NCBI RefSeq assembly: GCF_014851675.1
Contig: NZ_JACVAE010000002.1
Coordinates: forward strand, 62,001 to 126,000
Source: Rhizobium sp. ARZ01
GTDB taxonomy: Bacteria; Pseudomonadota; Alphaproteobacteria; Rhizobiales; Rhizobiaceae
Direction: 5' to 3'
Length of the DNA: 64,000 bases
In this document: positions 28,911 to 37,852 of the stretch, in pieces
Layout of the letters: each line of letters starts with the position of its first letter
How positions within the stretch are numbered: position 1 is the first letter of the stretch
Notes under the pieces: model-generated
The model's input: only the letters and a program-made list of their open reading frames with translations
Told to the model about the DNA's origin: nothing
The model's database searches: none
Made by a program: the position numbers and the translations under genes

Positions 28911-30294
28911 GCGCCGATCCCTCGTTTGGATCCATGAAGCCTGCATACGTTGGCTCTCCGTTGCTCTGCCGACCGCCACCGCCTTCGCGCGCCTGCTGCT
29001 GACCGGAGAACTGCGCCTGCGCATCCCCCTGTCCTGCTCCAGTGCTTCGATCAGACGAGGACGTGAACTGCACGCTGATTTGGTCGACGCTAAAGCCGTG
29101 ACCACGCAACGCCTTGACGATCGCGTCCTGATCGTCACTGAGATTTCGGTAAGCCTTGCCGGTCTCCACCTTTAGATCGACCACCAACGCCTCACCCTGA
29201 AGGCGCAGCGTCGCCGTGACCATGCCAAGGTCGATGGGATGCAGTTGGATCTTCAGCGTGTTGACGACCTTGCCAGTCATGTCGGGCGCCTTGTCCGCCG
29301 CCTCCGTCAGGGCGGCCGCCCAGGAGGGATCCTGCGCGATTGCGGCGGTCACTGCCGATGAGTTCCCTGCCTGTGCCAAGCCAAGGTACCGCCGCGAATC
29401 CACGACGGTGACAGCCTCGAACTTGGTACCAAGCTGGTCTTTGACCGCGGAAGCCTCGCCATTGCCGGAGATTGCAATTTCCACCGGCTTTGCCCTGCCG
29501 TCGGCCCGGACCAGTCGGAAGATCTGATCGGCATCGGAAATGTCTTTCGAAAGCGCGTCCGCGGCAGCCGCGTCCTCCGCCGCCATATTGCCGAGGGTCG
29601 CCGCAGCGGCACGGCCGCGATCGGCCTGATCGACATTACGCCTTGCAGCATCCTCCGAACGACCACCGGCCGCGGTCTTTCCTCCATGGCTGATTTGTGA
29701 AAGGGCAGCCATGGCCGCGCTCAGCGTTGAGCTGGATGCCGCCGCGTCTGACTGCTCGGTCCCGGAAAGCGCTGCTCCGTTCAGCATCGAAAGCAGCCCG
29801 TCGTAGCCGGCGGTCCCTACAGCCCCGGCGTCTCCCGCCTGGCCGCTTCGCTCCGCATCCACGGCTTCGTCCAAGTTCGAGTTCCCGGCTTCATGAGACC
29901 GTCTCACAGACCGGTCTTCTTGGACGCGCGGATTGTCCATTGGCTGCACGCGCCCGTCGTCGGCTGCCGCTTCGATCGCGTCTTCAAGCGACTTTGCGGC
30001 ATCAACCATCGCAGGGATTCCGCCTGAACGGTGCGACGTTGCCTGCTTGTGCCGGATCGATCTGAATGAGTCTGTTTCAATCCCGCCTTCGGCCGTAGCC
30101 GCCTCGGCGCTCAGTGCCCTGTTCGCAATCGGCTGATGGTCTACAGCACCACTGGCTGTTCCCTTTGCCGAGGCGTTTGCAAAAGCCTCCGCAAACTTGC
30201 CTTGGCCCTTGCCGTCTCCCTCGGTCTGCGGCTTGTCCTTCCCGGAAGACTTGGGCTGGAGCTGGCTCAATACGTTGGTGTCGATAGTGGTCAA
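28840..30294 (-). CDS. fliK: hook-length control protein FliK (MotD of older naming)
   Basis: 484 aa. A long low-complexity Ala/Asp/Gly/Ser-rich N-terminal ruler leads to a C-terminal FliK domain (LKIQLHPIDLGMVTATLRLQ, then ALVVDLKVETGKAY) that switches export specificity at FlhB. It starts with TTG at 30294 in a TTGA overlap with the motC stop, so translation is probably coupled. In Sinorhizobium the gene after motB-motC was first named motD and later recognised as fliK. Confidence 0.92.
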   Translation of the reverse strand: MTTIDTNVLSQLQPKSSGKDKPQTEGDGKGQGKFAEAFANASAKGTASGAVDHQPIANRALSAEAATAEGGIETDSFRSIRHKQATSHRSGGIPAMVDAAKSLEDAIEAAADDGRVQPMDNPRVQEDRSVRRSHEAGNSNLDEAVDAERSGQAGDAGAVGTAGYDGLLSMLNGAALSGTEQSDAAASSSTLSAAMAALSQISHGGKTAAGGRSEDAARRNVDQADRGRAAAATLGNMAAEDAAAADALSKDISDADQIFRLVRADGRAKPVEIAISGNGEASAVKDQLGTKFEAVTVVDSRRYLGLAQAGNSSAVTAAIAQDPSWAAALTEAADKAPDMTGKVVNTLKIQLHPIDLGMVTATLRLQGEALVVDLKVETGKAYRNLSDDQDAIVKALRGHGFSVDQISVQFTSSSDRSTGAGQGDAQAQFSGQQQAREGGGGRQSNGEPTYAGFMDPNEGSAHEYGQAENHAVAGQRRGAGGVYL

Positions 30295-31610
30295 CTGCCC
30301 TCTCCCTCCAGTAGCTTGTCGATTTCGTCGAGTTTCGACCGGCCCGTTGCAACGTAGCCGTCGAACGCAGGATCGCCTTCGCTGGTCTTGTTTTCGGCCG
30401 ACTGCGGCGCACTGCCGGGTATTTCCTGGGCGGCCTCTTCAGTCACTGCTTTCGGGCTCATGCGTTCGGCTTCGCTGATCTCGCTATTCGGCATGTCGGA
30501 GACCGCGCCCGGCTGTTCCGTCTGAACGACTGGCGCTGACAAAGCAGGCGCCTCAGTCATGACCGGCGGACGCAGAACTTCTTCCGCCACCACGCGCGCC
30601 GCCTCCTTGAGCGCGCGATCCTTTGCAGAAAGATCGGCATCAGGAATGGCGATCAGCCTTTCTGCTGCCTGGGTCACATCCGTAGACGATATCGATGCAA
30701 GTCCCGAATAGAGATCAGCGAGCGTCTTCGGCACCTTCTCGCCCTCTCCGGACAGAGCCTGCGCCCGATCCGCGGCCATGGCCGCCAGCCGGTCCTTGCC
30801 GGAAATGGCGGACAGGCGAGCCATGCGCAGGTAGACCTCGCGCTGACGCGGGGTATCCATGAAGGACAGGATCTCCTGAATATTCTCTTCGCCGATCTTC
30901 TCAAAATTCTCGACGGCCAGCTTGACGAACAAGTCGGCGAACTGGCTCGCGTAGGGCGAGTGCAGGAACCGCCGTGAATAGCGGCTCGAATAGGCGACGC
31001 CCCTGTCGACCATGTTGTTCTGCTCTGCGACGAAAATCGACCGACGCAATGCGGCCTCCTCCACGATCGTGCCAGGAGCAATCAGGCGCGCCCAATCGAA
31101 ATAGCTGAGGGCGAGCTTTGGGTCCTTGCGCAGGACGGAGTTGGCGGAGACGAGCGCCAGATATGGCCCGATCTCCAGGCTTTTGTATTCCGGAAAAATC
31201 TCGGCAAGCGTTCTGGCATTCGTCGTGCCGCGGCCGTCAAGGTAGTTCCGCACCGCATCGGTGATGCGCGGATCGAAATGACCGGCCACGTCCTGCTTGG
31301 TCAAAAGCTCGAGCGTCTCCGGATTTCCACCACTCATGGCATAGACGAGCGCCGCATCCACGTTGCGTGGGTCCGCGAAGATCGAGGGATCGGCCGTCCG
31401 CAACCGCTCATCGATGGTCGACAGCAGGAAGCGCTGCATTTCCATCGCCGAATGGTCGCCGAGCACGACTGTGTCCTGCACGTATTGCAGGGAGCGGATC
31501 ATCTTGTAAGGCGCGAGATTGTCCTGGTCCTGCCCAAGCGCGGAAGCTGCGAGCCCAAGACTCGCAGCAAGCGCCAAACCAATCGATCCGAGCCGCCGCC
31601 TTGCCTGCAT
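30291..31610 (-). CDS. motC: periplasmic motor-speed protein MotC
   Basis: 439 aa. A signal peptide (GLALAASLGLAASALGQ) is followed by a helical periplasmic protein with a Pro/Glu-rich C-terminal part. In S. meliloti MotC binds MotB in the periplasm and modulates rotation speed, with MotE as its chaperone; motE is at 41420-41962. It starts 4 nt after motB. Confidence 0.94.
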   Translation of the reverse strand: MQARRRLGSIGLALAASLGLAASALGQDQDNLAPYKMIRSLQYVQDTVVLGDHSAMEMQRFLLSTIDERLRTADPSIFADPRNVDAALVYAMSGGNPETLELLTKQDVAGHFDPRITDAVRNYLDGRGTTNARTLAEIFPEYKSLEIGPYLALVSANSVLRKDPKLALSYFDWARLIAPGTIVEEAALRRSIFVAEQNNMVDRGVAYSSRYSRRFLHSPYASQFADLFVKLAVENFEKIGEENIQEILSFMDTPRQREVYLRMARLSAISGKDRLAAMAADRAQALSGEGEKVPKTLADLYSGLASISSTDVTQAAERLIAIPDADLSAKDRALKEAARVVAEEVLRPPVMTEAPALSAPVVQTEQPGAVSDMPNSEISEAERMSPKAVTEEAAQEIPGSAPQSAENKTSEGDPAFDGYVATGRSKLDEIDKLLEGEGS

Positions 31611-31614
31611 GGTG

Positions 31615-32766
31615 CTAGCCCTCGGTCGCCTGAATCAGGATTTCGATGCGGCGGTTGCCGTCGGCCAACGGATCCTCAGGTACCTTCGGCCGCCGATCGG
31701 CAAAACCACTGACCTGGCTGACACGCTTCTCGTCCAGCCCGCCGCGCACCAGCATGTAATAGGCGCTTTGCGCACGTGCCGCAGAGAGCTGCCAGTTGTC
31801 GCCGTTGCCCTTGAAGGGTCGTGCATCGGTATGACCACGGATGGTGATCGCCCCCTTCCGCTCGGCAAGAATCTTGCCGATCTTCTCCATTGCGATCACG
31901 AGTTCCTTCTTCGGCAAAGCCGAGCCGACATTGAACATTGCCGAATTCAGCTGATCCGTCAGACTGACGAGCAGACCGCCCTCGGCCGGCGTAACCGTCA
32001 ACCCATCGGCCAGTTTTCCGAGCGAACTGATGTTCTCGGCGATTTCCTTCTGCAGCTTCTGCGCTTCGTCCGTAGCTGCAGCCTCTGCACTGTCCTTCTC
32101 CGCCCCGTCTTCGGGCTTCTTGGCGGCCGTATCGGCTTCCTTCGTGGGGCCTGGCTTGGATACGTTCTCGCTGCCGGCACTGGTCGCCTGGCTGATCTCG
32201 ACCTGCTGCGTCCAAAAATCAGGGTCGAACGGATCGCGATAGGCTTCGCCGCCGCTGGCTCCGGTTGCGGGACCCGAATCTGCTGCCCCGCCATCGCCCT
32301 TGGCGCTGACATTGGCCTGCTGGCCTACTTCCTGGGCGATCTCCGAGAGAACGGAGTAGGGGTTTTCGAAGAAATCGGCCTGCGAGTACTGGGTTTCCTC
32401 GCCAGCGGTCGTGCTCTGATCCTTGCCTTTCTCGGCGCCGTCCGACTGTGACGGCTTCTCGCCCTCGCTCCTCGATTTTTCCTCGGTGTTCTCGCCCTCA
32501 GCCTGCTTTCCGGGCTTCTTCAGGGACTTGTCGGCCGGCTTGTCATCCGTGAGCTTGATCGGGTTGAAGTAGGAAGCCACGGAAGCCTTCGTTTCCTCGT
32601 TTGCGGCATTGACCAGCCACATGACGAGGAAGAACGCCATCATTGCCGTCATGAAGTCGGCATAGGCGATCTTCCACGCGGAACCGTGATGCTCACCTTC
32701 ACCGCCAGCGTGACGCTTGATGATGATGACTTCGTTCTTGCCTTGGTTGTTGTCGCCTTCGCTCAT
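31615..32766 (-). CDS. motB: flagellar stator protein MotB
   Basis: 383 aa. A single transmembrane helix holds the proton-binding Asp37 (AYADFMTAMMAFFLVMWL), followed by a plug, an acidic/Lys-rich linker of about 170 residues, and an OmpA-like peptidoglycan-binding domain (GHTDARP). The linker is longer than in enterobacterial MotB (about 310 aa), fitting interaction with MotC. It overlaps the upstream FliH-like gene by 4 nt. MotA is encoded separately at 49398. Confidence 0.95.
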   Translation of the reverse strand: MSEGDNNQGKNEVIIIKRHAGGEGEHHGSAWKIAYADFMTAMMAFFLVMWLVNAANEETKASVASYFNPIKLTDDKPADKSLKKPGKQAEGENTEEKSRSEGEKPSQSDGAEKGKDQSTTAGEETQYSQADFFENPYSVLSEIAQEVGQQANVSAKGDGGAADSGPATGASGGEAYRDPFDPDFWTQQVEISQATSAGSENVSKPGPTKEADTAAKKPEDGAEKDSAEAAATDEAQKLQKEIAENISSLGKLADGLTVTPAEGGLLVSLTDQLNSAMFNVGSALPKKELVIAMEKIGKILAERKGAITIRGHTDARPFKGNGDNWQLSAARAQSAYYMLVRGGLDEKRVSQVSGFADRRPKVPEDPLADGNRRIEILIQATEG

Positions 32767-33413
32767 GCCAGCACCTTGCGAACCGTATCAGCCCAGGCCG
32801 CCATGCGCGTCACCAGGACCGTTTCTCCGAATTCCGCCGCAAGATCGAGATCGTCCGCTTCCAGATGCCGGAACACCGGAACCTCGCCCTCGAAATGCGA
32901 CTTCAATTGTTCAAACAGATGCGACGGTCCCCTGACCGTCACAACGATGCCCTCGCCCTCCAAAACACCGGCGCGGATCAGCGCGGCCATATCGGCCACC
33001 GCCTTGCGCGACAACGCTTCGTCGAGCACCGGTGCCAGTACATTGGCTGCCTGTCCGGCAACGAGGTCGGCGACGGTGTCGGCCATCTGCGAAAAGCGTT
33101 CGGCGACCATGGCCGCAGCCCGTTGCTCATACTGGGTGCGCAATTCGGCCAGCTCCATCGCGTGAGCGTTGCGCAGCGCTGCAATCTCCTCCTGGTGTCG
33201 ACCGTCAAGTTCGGCCTCCGCTTCGGCGCGACCAGCGGCGAACGCCTCGGCGCGCTCTACCTCGATGTCAATCTGCGGCTCCGGTGGGGCAATGTCGAAC
33301 AAGGTCTCTTCAGTTGCGCCTCCCGCCTGCGCAAACGCGCCTTCGCGCAAGAACGGCGCAGATTGCCGTGGTGCGCTGAAATCCTTCAGGTATCTGGCAA
33401 GCTGCACGCTCAT
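32763..33413 (-). CDS. FliH-like regulator of the export ATPase (candidate)
   Basis: 216 aa. A central stretch rich in Glu/Ala with spaced glycines (AFAAGRAEAEAELDG) leads into a coiled coil, then a C-terminal domain resembling the FliH/YscL/V-ATPase E-subunit fold (VADMAALIRAG, HLFEQLKSHFEG). No other fliH is seen near fliI or fliG. It heads the FliH-like-motB-motC-fliK-transglycosylase operon. Family assignment is by pattern, so moderate. Confidence 0.6.
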   Translation of the reverse strand: MSVQLARYLKDFSAPRQSAPFLREGAFAQAGGATEETLFDIAPPEPQIDIEVERAEAFAAGRAEAEAELDGRHQEEIAALRNAHAMELAELRTQYEQRAAAMVAERFSQMADTVADLVAGQAANVLAPVLDEALSRKAVADMAALIRAGVLEGEGIVVTVRGPSHLFEQLKSHFEGEVPVFRHLEADDLDLAAEFGETVLVTRMAAWADTVRKVLA

Positions 33414-33595
33414 GACGCAACTCCGGTCATATCAGCCGCCGCCCGCCCACATGTCGTGCGAACGCATTCATTGCGGTTTCGCCCCGGTTCGTGCCTCGAC
33501 ACTTTCTTACACTTCAACACCGCTGCCCTGTCTCCTCGGACGTGCGTCCTGCCACTTTTGACCGGGCGACGCACAATTTTCCCGACTGCAGCCTA

Positions 33596-33620
33596 CAAAC
33601 TAGAAGGTCAAACTTGTGCG
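33596..33620 (-). promoter_or_regulatory. candidate flagellar operator upstream of the mot operon
   Basis: Coding-strand CGCACAAGTTT followed 13 bp after the C of CAAG by CTAGTTTG. Nearly identical in sequence and spacing to the fliF element. It lies 183-207 bp before the FliH-like start. Confidence 0.6.
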
Positions 33621-33631
33621 AGGATGAAGGT

Positions 33632-33699
33632 CTTGGGCCGCGCCAGGGCAAATCGCGCGGCCCAAGCGTCCCGGCGCGCCGATGGCCCCGACGCGCCGG
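33632..33699 (-). terminator. flaC transcription terminator hairpins
   Basis: A 12-bp perfect stem CTTGGGCCGCGC (33632-33643) with 33655-33666, preceded on the flaC side by a second 8-bp stem (33671-33678 with 33692-33699). No clear U-run follows, but the stems are strong and correctly placed after flaC. Confidence 0.6.
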
Positions 33700-33764
33700 T
33701 ATGCTTGCGCATGTTTCTAAGCTCCGAAATGCCCCTCGGAAGCAACCATGCGCCGTTGGGTGGA

Positions 33765-34775
33765 CTACTGACGGAACAACTGCAGGATGTTTTCCGAATT
33801 GGTGTTGGCGATCGACAGCGACTGGATGCCGAGCTGCTGCTGTGTCTGCAGCGCCTTGAGGCGGGTCGACTCCTCGTTCATGTCGGCGTCGACAAGACGG
33901 CCGATACCCTGGTCGATCGTATCGATCAAGGTGGCGACGAAGTCCTCCTGCATATCGATGCGGCTTTGGATCGACCCGAGGCTCGCGGCGGCGCTCGTCA
34001 AAGCCTGCAACTGCTTGTCGACAAACCGGCTCATGGCCTTGAGCGCGTCCTCGTCGGTGTGTGGAGCCGTGGCAGGATAGGCGGTGTCGAGCCCAGTCTT
34101 GGCGGCGGTCAGGTTCGTGACGCTCAGCGTCGAGACAGAGAAGCCAAGCGAGTTTCCTGGCGCGGCGCCTTCCATGGCTACTTTGTCCAGGATACCGAGG
34201 TTGCCGCCGCTAAGGTCGAAGAGGACGGTGCTACCGTTCAGGGGGTAGTCGACCGTCGTCACCGCCACCGTGCCGGACGAGTTGCGGACGAACGAAGCCA
34301 CCACCTGTTTGTTCACAGTCAGGGGCGTCGGCACCGCCGGCGGCACGGCAGGACCGTTGCTGATCTTCTCCTGCAGCCAGTTCTCACCGGAGAAGGAAGC
34401 CGATTCGGAAATGCTCTTGAGCTGCTGCTGAAGCTGGGCGATTTCTTCCTGGATCTTGGCGCGGTCGACGCCGACGCCATAGGCGGCGACGATCTTCTTG
34501 TTGATCTCCTGCACCGTCTCGATGGCGCTTTCCAGCGCGGCATAGGCGGTGTCGACCTTGGCAGCACCGAGGCCGAGCGCGTCCTGGACGGTGGAGAGCG
34601 CCCGGTTGTCGGACCGCATGGTGGTCGCGATCGACCAGTAGGCCGCGTTGTCGGCGGCAGTTTCGACGCGCAGACCGGAGGAGACGCGCGCTTGCGTGGT
34701 TTCGAGATCCCTGTCGATCGAACGCAGGGTCTGGAGAGCCGCCATGGCGGCCGAATTGGTCAGGATGCTGGCCAT
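33765..34775 (-). CDS. flaC: flagellin
   Basis: 336 aa. The N-terminal D0/D1 helices (ILTNSAAMAALQTLRSIDRD, VSSGLRVETAADNAAYWS) and C-terminal D1/D0 (ESTRLKALQTQQQLGIQSLS, ending SENILQLFRQ) are highly conserved, with a variable centre at about residues 130-245. It is exported without a signal peptide. flaC is assigned from the order flaA-flaB-flaD-flaC known in Sinorhizobium. It ends LFRQ like FlaD, unlike FlaA/FlaB (SLFR). Confidence 0.93.
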   Translation of the reverse strand: MASILTNSAAMAALQTLRSIDRDLETTQARVSSGLRVETAADNAAYWSIATTMRSDNRALSTVQDALGLGAAKVDTAYAALESAIETVQEINKKIVAAYGVGVDRAKIQEEIAQLQQQLKSISESASFSGENWLQEKISNGPAVPPAVPTPLTVNKQVVASFVRNSSGTVAVTTVDYPLNGSTVLFDLSGGNLGILDKVAMEGAAPGNSLGFSVSTLSVTNLTAAKTGLDTAYPATAPHTDEDALKAMSRFVDKQLQALTSAAASLGSIQSRIDMQEDFVATLIDTIDQGIGRLVDADMNEESTRLKALQTQQQLGIQSLSIANTNSENILQLFRQ

Positions 34776-35101
34776 TGGAGTATGCCTTGTCTAGGAGATG
34801 CGTTGCACGCCGGAGTGACTAAGACCGGCAACGACGGAACCGCGTCATGCGCGCTGTCGCCAACCTTTGCCCTGGGCGACAGTCCGTCCTTCTTAACAAA
34901 GGCTTAACGAGGCAATAGTTAACAAATGGTTAACGGCATTAAGGGCTTGTTAGGAATTACCGGCAAATGCGCAGACAATCGACATTCCGGCAAGCCTGGC
35001 GCAAGCCGAGGTTCAGCAAAACGCAAAATCCGCGGTCCCTTGCGGAACCGCGGATTATTTCCTTCAGAGCGGGACGAAGTCGCCCCTAGCCAGGGCGCCG
35101 C
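34776..35101 (-). promoter_or_regulatory. flaC promoter region and flaD 3' flank
   Basis: 326 bp without a gene. It includes an inverted/direct GTTAAC pair (34918-34923 and 34929-34934) about 145-160 bp before flaC, in the position where flaB and flaD carry their conserved block, and the flaD terminator at its right end. Confidence 0.5.
35027..35056 (-). terminator. flaD rho-independent terminator
   Basis: 10-bp stem AATCCGCGGT (35027-35036) with ACCGCGGATT (35047-35056). On the flaD strand it is followed by TTTT. Confidence 0.8.
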
Positions 35102-36106
35102 TTACTGACGGAAGAGCTGGAGAATGTTCTCCGAATTGGTGTTGGCGATCGACAGCGACTGGATGCCGAGCTGCTGCTGGGTCTGCAGCGCCTTCAGGCG
35201 CGTCGATTCCTCGTTCATGTCGGCATCGACCAGGCGGCCGATGCCCTTGTCGATCGAGTCGCTCAACTTGGAAACAAAGTCTTCCTGCAGGTCGATGCGC
35301 ATCGAGATGGAGCCGAGAGCGGCTGCGGCACTGGTCATGGACTGAAGACCATATTCGACGAGGGCGAGAGCCTCGGCCATACCAGCGCTGGTGGTGATGA
35401 GGTTGAGATCGAGCGTTTGGATCGACTTGCCCAGAATTGCGGTTGGCGCGGCACTCAACGTACCGTCATTGTCCCAGTCGATCTTGGCGTTGAACGTCTC
35501 CGCGACCGAGCCGAGAATGCCCTTGGTAAGGTCGATTGCACCGGTACCAGCCGCGCCGCCGAAGAGCAGGGTCATCGATCCGACGGTGCTGGCATCCAGC
35601 GTGTACTCCGTGGTCTTGACGGCAACAGTACCATTCGAATTGCGGATGAAGCCCGACACGACGGTCGCCTTAATCGGCGCGGCTACGGTGTTAACGCCGC
35701 CGGCGACCCAGTTCTCGCCGCTGAACGAGGCGGATTCGGCGATCGAGACGAGCTGCAATTGCAGTTGCTTGATTTCTTCCTGGATCTTGGCCTTGTCGAC
35801 GCCTTCTTCGGTGGCGGCAACGACTTTTGCCTTGATCTCCTTCACCACTTCGATGGCGCTTTCCATGGCGGCATAAGCCGTGTCGACCTTGGCCGCACCA
35901 AGACCGATCGCATCCTTGACCGCCGAAATCGCCATGTTGTCGGAGCGCATCGTCGTTGCGATAGACCAGTAGGCCGCGTTATCGGCAGCGCCGCCGACGC
36001 GCAGGCCGGAGGAAACGCGTGCCTGGGTTTCTTCCATGCTGTCGTTGAGCGCACGAAGCGTCTGGAGAGCGGCCATTGCGGCGTTGTTGGTCAAAATGCT
36101 GGTCAT
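35102..36106 (-). CDS. flaD: flagellin
   Basis: 334 aa. N-terminal (ILTNNAAMAALQTLRALNDS, VSSGLRVGGAADNAAYWS) and C-terminal flagellin helices are near-identical to FlaC, including the LFRQ ending; the centre (about residues 140-235) differs. It is monocistronic, with its own terminator and a conserved upstream block shared with flaB. Assigned flaD by position in the four-gene array. Likely a minor filament subunit. Confidence 0.93.
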   Translation of the reverse strand: MTSILTNNAAMAALQTLRALNDSMEETQARVSSGLRVGGAADNAAYWSIATTMRSDNMAISAVKDAIGLGAAKVDTAYAAMESAIEVVKEIKAKVVAATEEGVDKAKIQEEIKQLQLQLVSIAESASFSGENWVAGGVNTVAAPIKATVVSGFIRNSNGTVAVKTTEYTLDASTVGSMTLLFGGAAGTGAIDLTKGILGSVAETFNAKIDWDNDGTLSAAPTAILGKSIQTLDLNLITTSAGMAEALALVEYGLQSMTSAAAALGSISMRIDLQEDFVSKLSDSIDKGIGRLVDADMNEESTRLKALQTQQQLGIQSLSIANTNSENILQLFRQ

Positions 36107-36214
36107 TGGAAAGGGCCCCTTAGATGGCTAGGTCTATGAAAAGGGACATCCCGGTATCGCCGGGTACGATGGAGCGGCCTGATGCCCGTTAACCCCTTCT
36201 TCGTCTTGGTTAAC

Positions 36215-36250
36215 CCATCGTTTCGATGGCACCAGATAATGCGAACATGG
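36215..36250 (-). promoter_or_regulatory. conserved flagellin promoter block upstream of flaD
   Basis: Palindrome CCATCG-TTT-CGATGG (36215-36229) followed by a block shared with flaB (TAAT, CGA and TGGTTAA at matching spacing). It lies 109-144 bp before the flaD start. Confidence 0.55.
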
Positions 36251-36291
36251 TTAACAAAACTTAAACGGCCGTTTAAAAAGCAGAAAGCACA

Positions 36292-36321
36292 GAAGCCGCG
36301 CCCCTTGCGAGGCGCGGCTTC
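36292..36321 (-). terminator. flaB rho-independent terminator
   Basis: 11-bp perfect stem GAAGCCGCGCC (36292-36302) with GGCGCGGCTTC (36311-36321), 8-nt loop. T-rich sequence follows a few bases later on the flaB strand. Confidence 0.8.
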
Positions 36322-36352
36322 CGCGATCTTGTAATTGTCAGTCCGTTCCGGA

Positions 36353-37315
36353 TTAACGGAAGAGCGACAGGATGTTTTCCGAAGAGGAGTTGGCGATCGA
36401 CAGCGCCTGGATGCCGAGCTGCTGCTGCGTCTGCAGGGCCTTCAGGCGGGTGGACTCTTCGTTCATGTCGGCGTCGACGAGGCGGCCGATACCCGATTCG
36501 ATCGAGTCCGACAGCTTGGCAGCAAACTCCGTCTGCAGGTCGATGCGCATCGAGATCGAGCCAAGTTCGGCGGCGGCGCTCGTCATGGCCTTCAGAGCGT
36601 TCTCGACAGTGTCGAGTGCGTCGGCCATTTGGGCAACCGCAGTGGCTGCGGCGTAGTTGATGTCCAGCGTGAACACCGACTGGGCGGAGACGCCGGCACT
36701 AACAGTGCCCAGGATGCCCTTGGTGCCGGGGGCGCCGGTTGCTGGATCGACAGTGTCGAACAGCACGTTGGCGGATGCCGTCGCAGTTGCCGTGTCCAAA
36801 AACGCGTACGCGGTCGTCTTTACAGCAACGGTACCGTTCGAATTGCGGATGAAGCCGGAAACGACTGTCTTGTCCGGGTTTGCACCCGCCGAGCCAGTAC
36901 TGGTAACGCCGACAAGCCAGTTTTCCCCGTAGAACGTCGCACCCTGAGCGATGGAAACGAGCTGCTCCTGCAGCTGATCGATTTCTTCCTGGACTTTCTT
37001 CTTGTCGACGCCCTGCTCGGTTGCAGCGACAACCTTCTTCTTGATTTCCTTGACGACTTCGATGGCAGATTCCATGCCGGCATAGGCGGTATCGACCTTG
37101 GAAGCGCCAAGACCGAGGGCGTCCTCGACGGCGGAGAGCGCCATGTTGTCCGAACGCATGGTGGTGGCAATCGACCAGTAGGCAGCGTTGTGCGACGCTT
37201 CGCCGACGCGCAGGCCGGAGGACACGCGGCCCTGGGTTTCTTCCATCGAAGAATTGATAGAACGCAGCGTCTGGAGTGCGGACATGGCTGCGATGTTGGT
37301 GAGAATGCTCGTCAT
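36353..37315 (-). CDS. flaB: flagellin
   Basis: 320 aa from ATG 37315. Conserved flagellin termini (ILTNIAAMSALQTLRSINSS at the N-terminus, SSENILSLFR at the end). The SLFR ending and MSALQ near the start group it with FlaA rather than with FlaC/FlaD. It is monocistronic, with its own terminator; the upstream block matches flaD. Assigned flaB by order. Confidence 0.93.
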   Translation of the reverse strand: MTSILTNIAAMSALQTLRSINSSMEETQGRVSSGLRVGEASHNAAYWSIATTMRSDNMALSAVEDALGLGASKVDTAYAGMESAIEVVKEIKKKVVAATEQGVDKKKVQEEIDQLQEQLVSIAQGATFYGENWLVGVTSTGSAGANPDKTVVSGFIRNSNGTVAVKTTAYAFLDTATATASANVLFDTVDPATGAPGTKGILGTVSAGVSAQSVFTLDINYAAATAVAQMADALDTVENALKAMTSAAAELGSISMRIDLQTEFAAKLSDSIESGIGRLVDADMNEESTRLKALQTQQQLGIQALSIANSSSENILSLFR

Positions 37316-37418
37316 AATTGTGCCCCTTAATGGCTGACTAGGAAGGGACATTCCGGTTCTACCGGCGAACGACGGTCAACGTCATGCTTGCTAACCCGTT
37401 ATTTTTGCTGAAGGTCAG

Positions 37419-37456
37419 CCCGTCGTTTCGATGGGCTTAGGTAATCCGAGCTTGGT
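37419..37456 (-). promoter_or_regulatory. conserved flagellin promoter block upstream of flaB
   Basis: Near-palindrome CCCGTCG-TTT-CGATGGG (37419-37435) plus the downstream-shared block found at flaD, 104-141 bp before the flaB start. It also contains a CAAG/CTAAG pair with 14-bp rather than 13-bp spacing. Confidence 0.55.
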
Positions 37457-37612
37457 TAATGAAGCACTAAGCGGCACAAGAAAAAACACTGCTCGACGAA
37501 ATTTTTTCAACCTTTGCGCGTACGCGCGTGCCACATCATGCTTAAGAAAAAATGAAACCACCTTCGCCCGGGTCGATGTGGCACCAGACATCAGACACTC
37601 TGATTGTCCACA

Positions 37613-37821
37613 CGCTCCCCTCCTCCCGTCACCCCGGACTTGATCCGGGGTCCAGCCGTGCCGCGTCGGCGGCGTGAAAGAGTCACTTGCGCTCAAGGAC
37701 TGGAGCGCGCTGGATGCCGGGTCAAGCCCGGCATGACGGACCAGATTGACCGTCGTTCATACATATGAGCAGTCGGAGCAGGGCTCTGACAAGCCGCAGC
37801 CGCGCCCGCCGGATGCGGCTT
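37613..37821. repeat. RIME-like palindromic repeat, copy A, with terminator-like hairpin
   Basis: Two large palindromes border the element: CCCCGGACTTGATCCGGGG (37632-37650) and TGCCGGGTCAAGCCCGGCA (37714-37732). This architecture resembles the rhizobial RIME-type intergenic repeats. Homology with copy B continues past the second palindrome to the AAGCCGCA/TGCGGCTT hairpin (37791-37798 with 37814-37821). Offset to copy B is 240 bp. Confidence 0.75.
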
Positions 37822-37852
37822 TCGACTGCTGGCAAACCAATCGTCTTCGCGA

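Larger units (their letters stand above)
33414..33764. other. intergenic region between flaC and the mot operon
   Basis: 351 bp without a gene. From right to left it holds the flaC terminator hairpins and the promoter region of the FliH-like/mot operon, including the operator-like element at 33596-33620. Confidence 0.6.

Noticed and set aside
28338..29138. Longer 266-codon reading of the transglycosylase starting at 29138
   Set aside because: The extra 76 codons overlap fliK, are Arg/Ser-rich, and would bury the clear signal peptide that begins at ATG 28910.
32865..34907. 680-codon open frame on the plus strand across the FliH-like and flaC genes
   Set aside because: It is the antisense shadow of two well-supported minus-strand genes and of a terminator region; its product has no recognisable domain. 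High GC produces long antisense frames.
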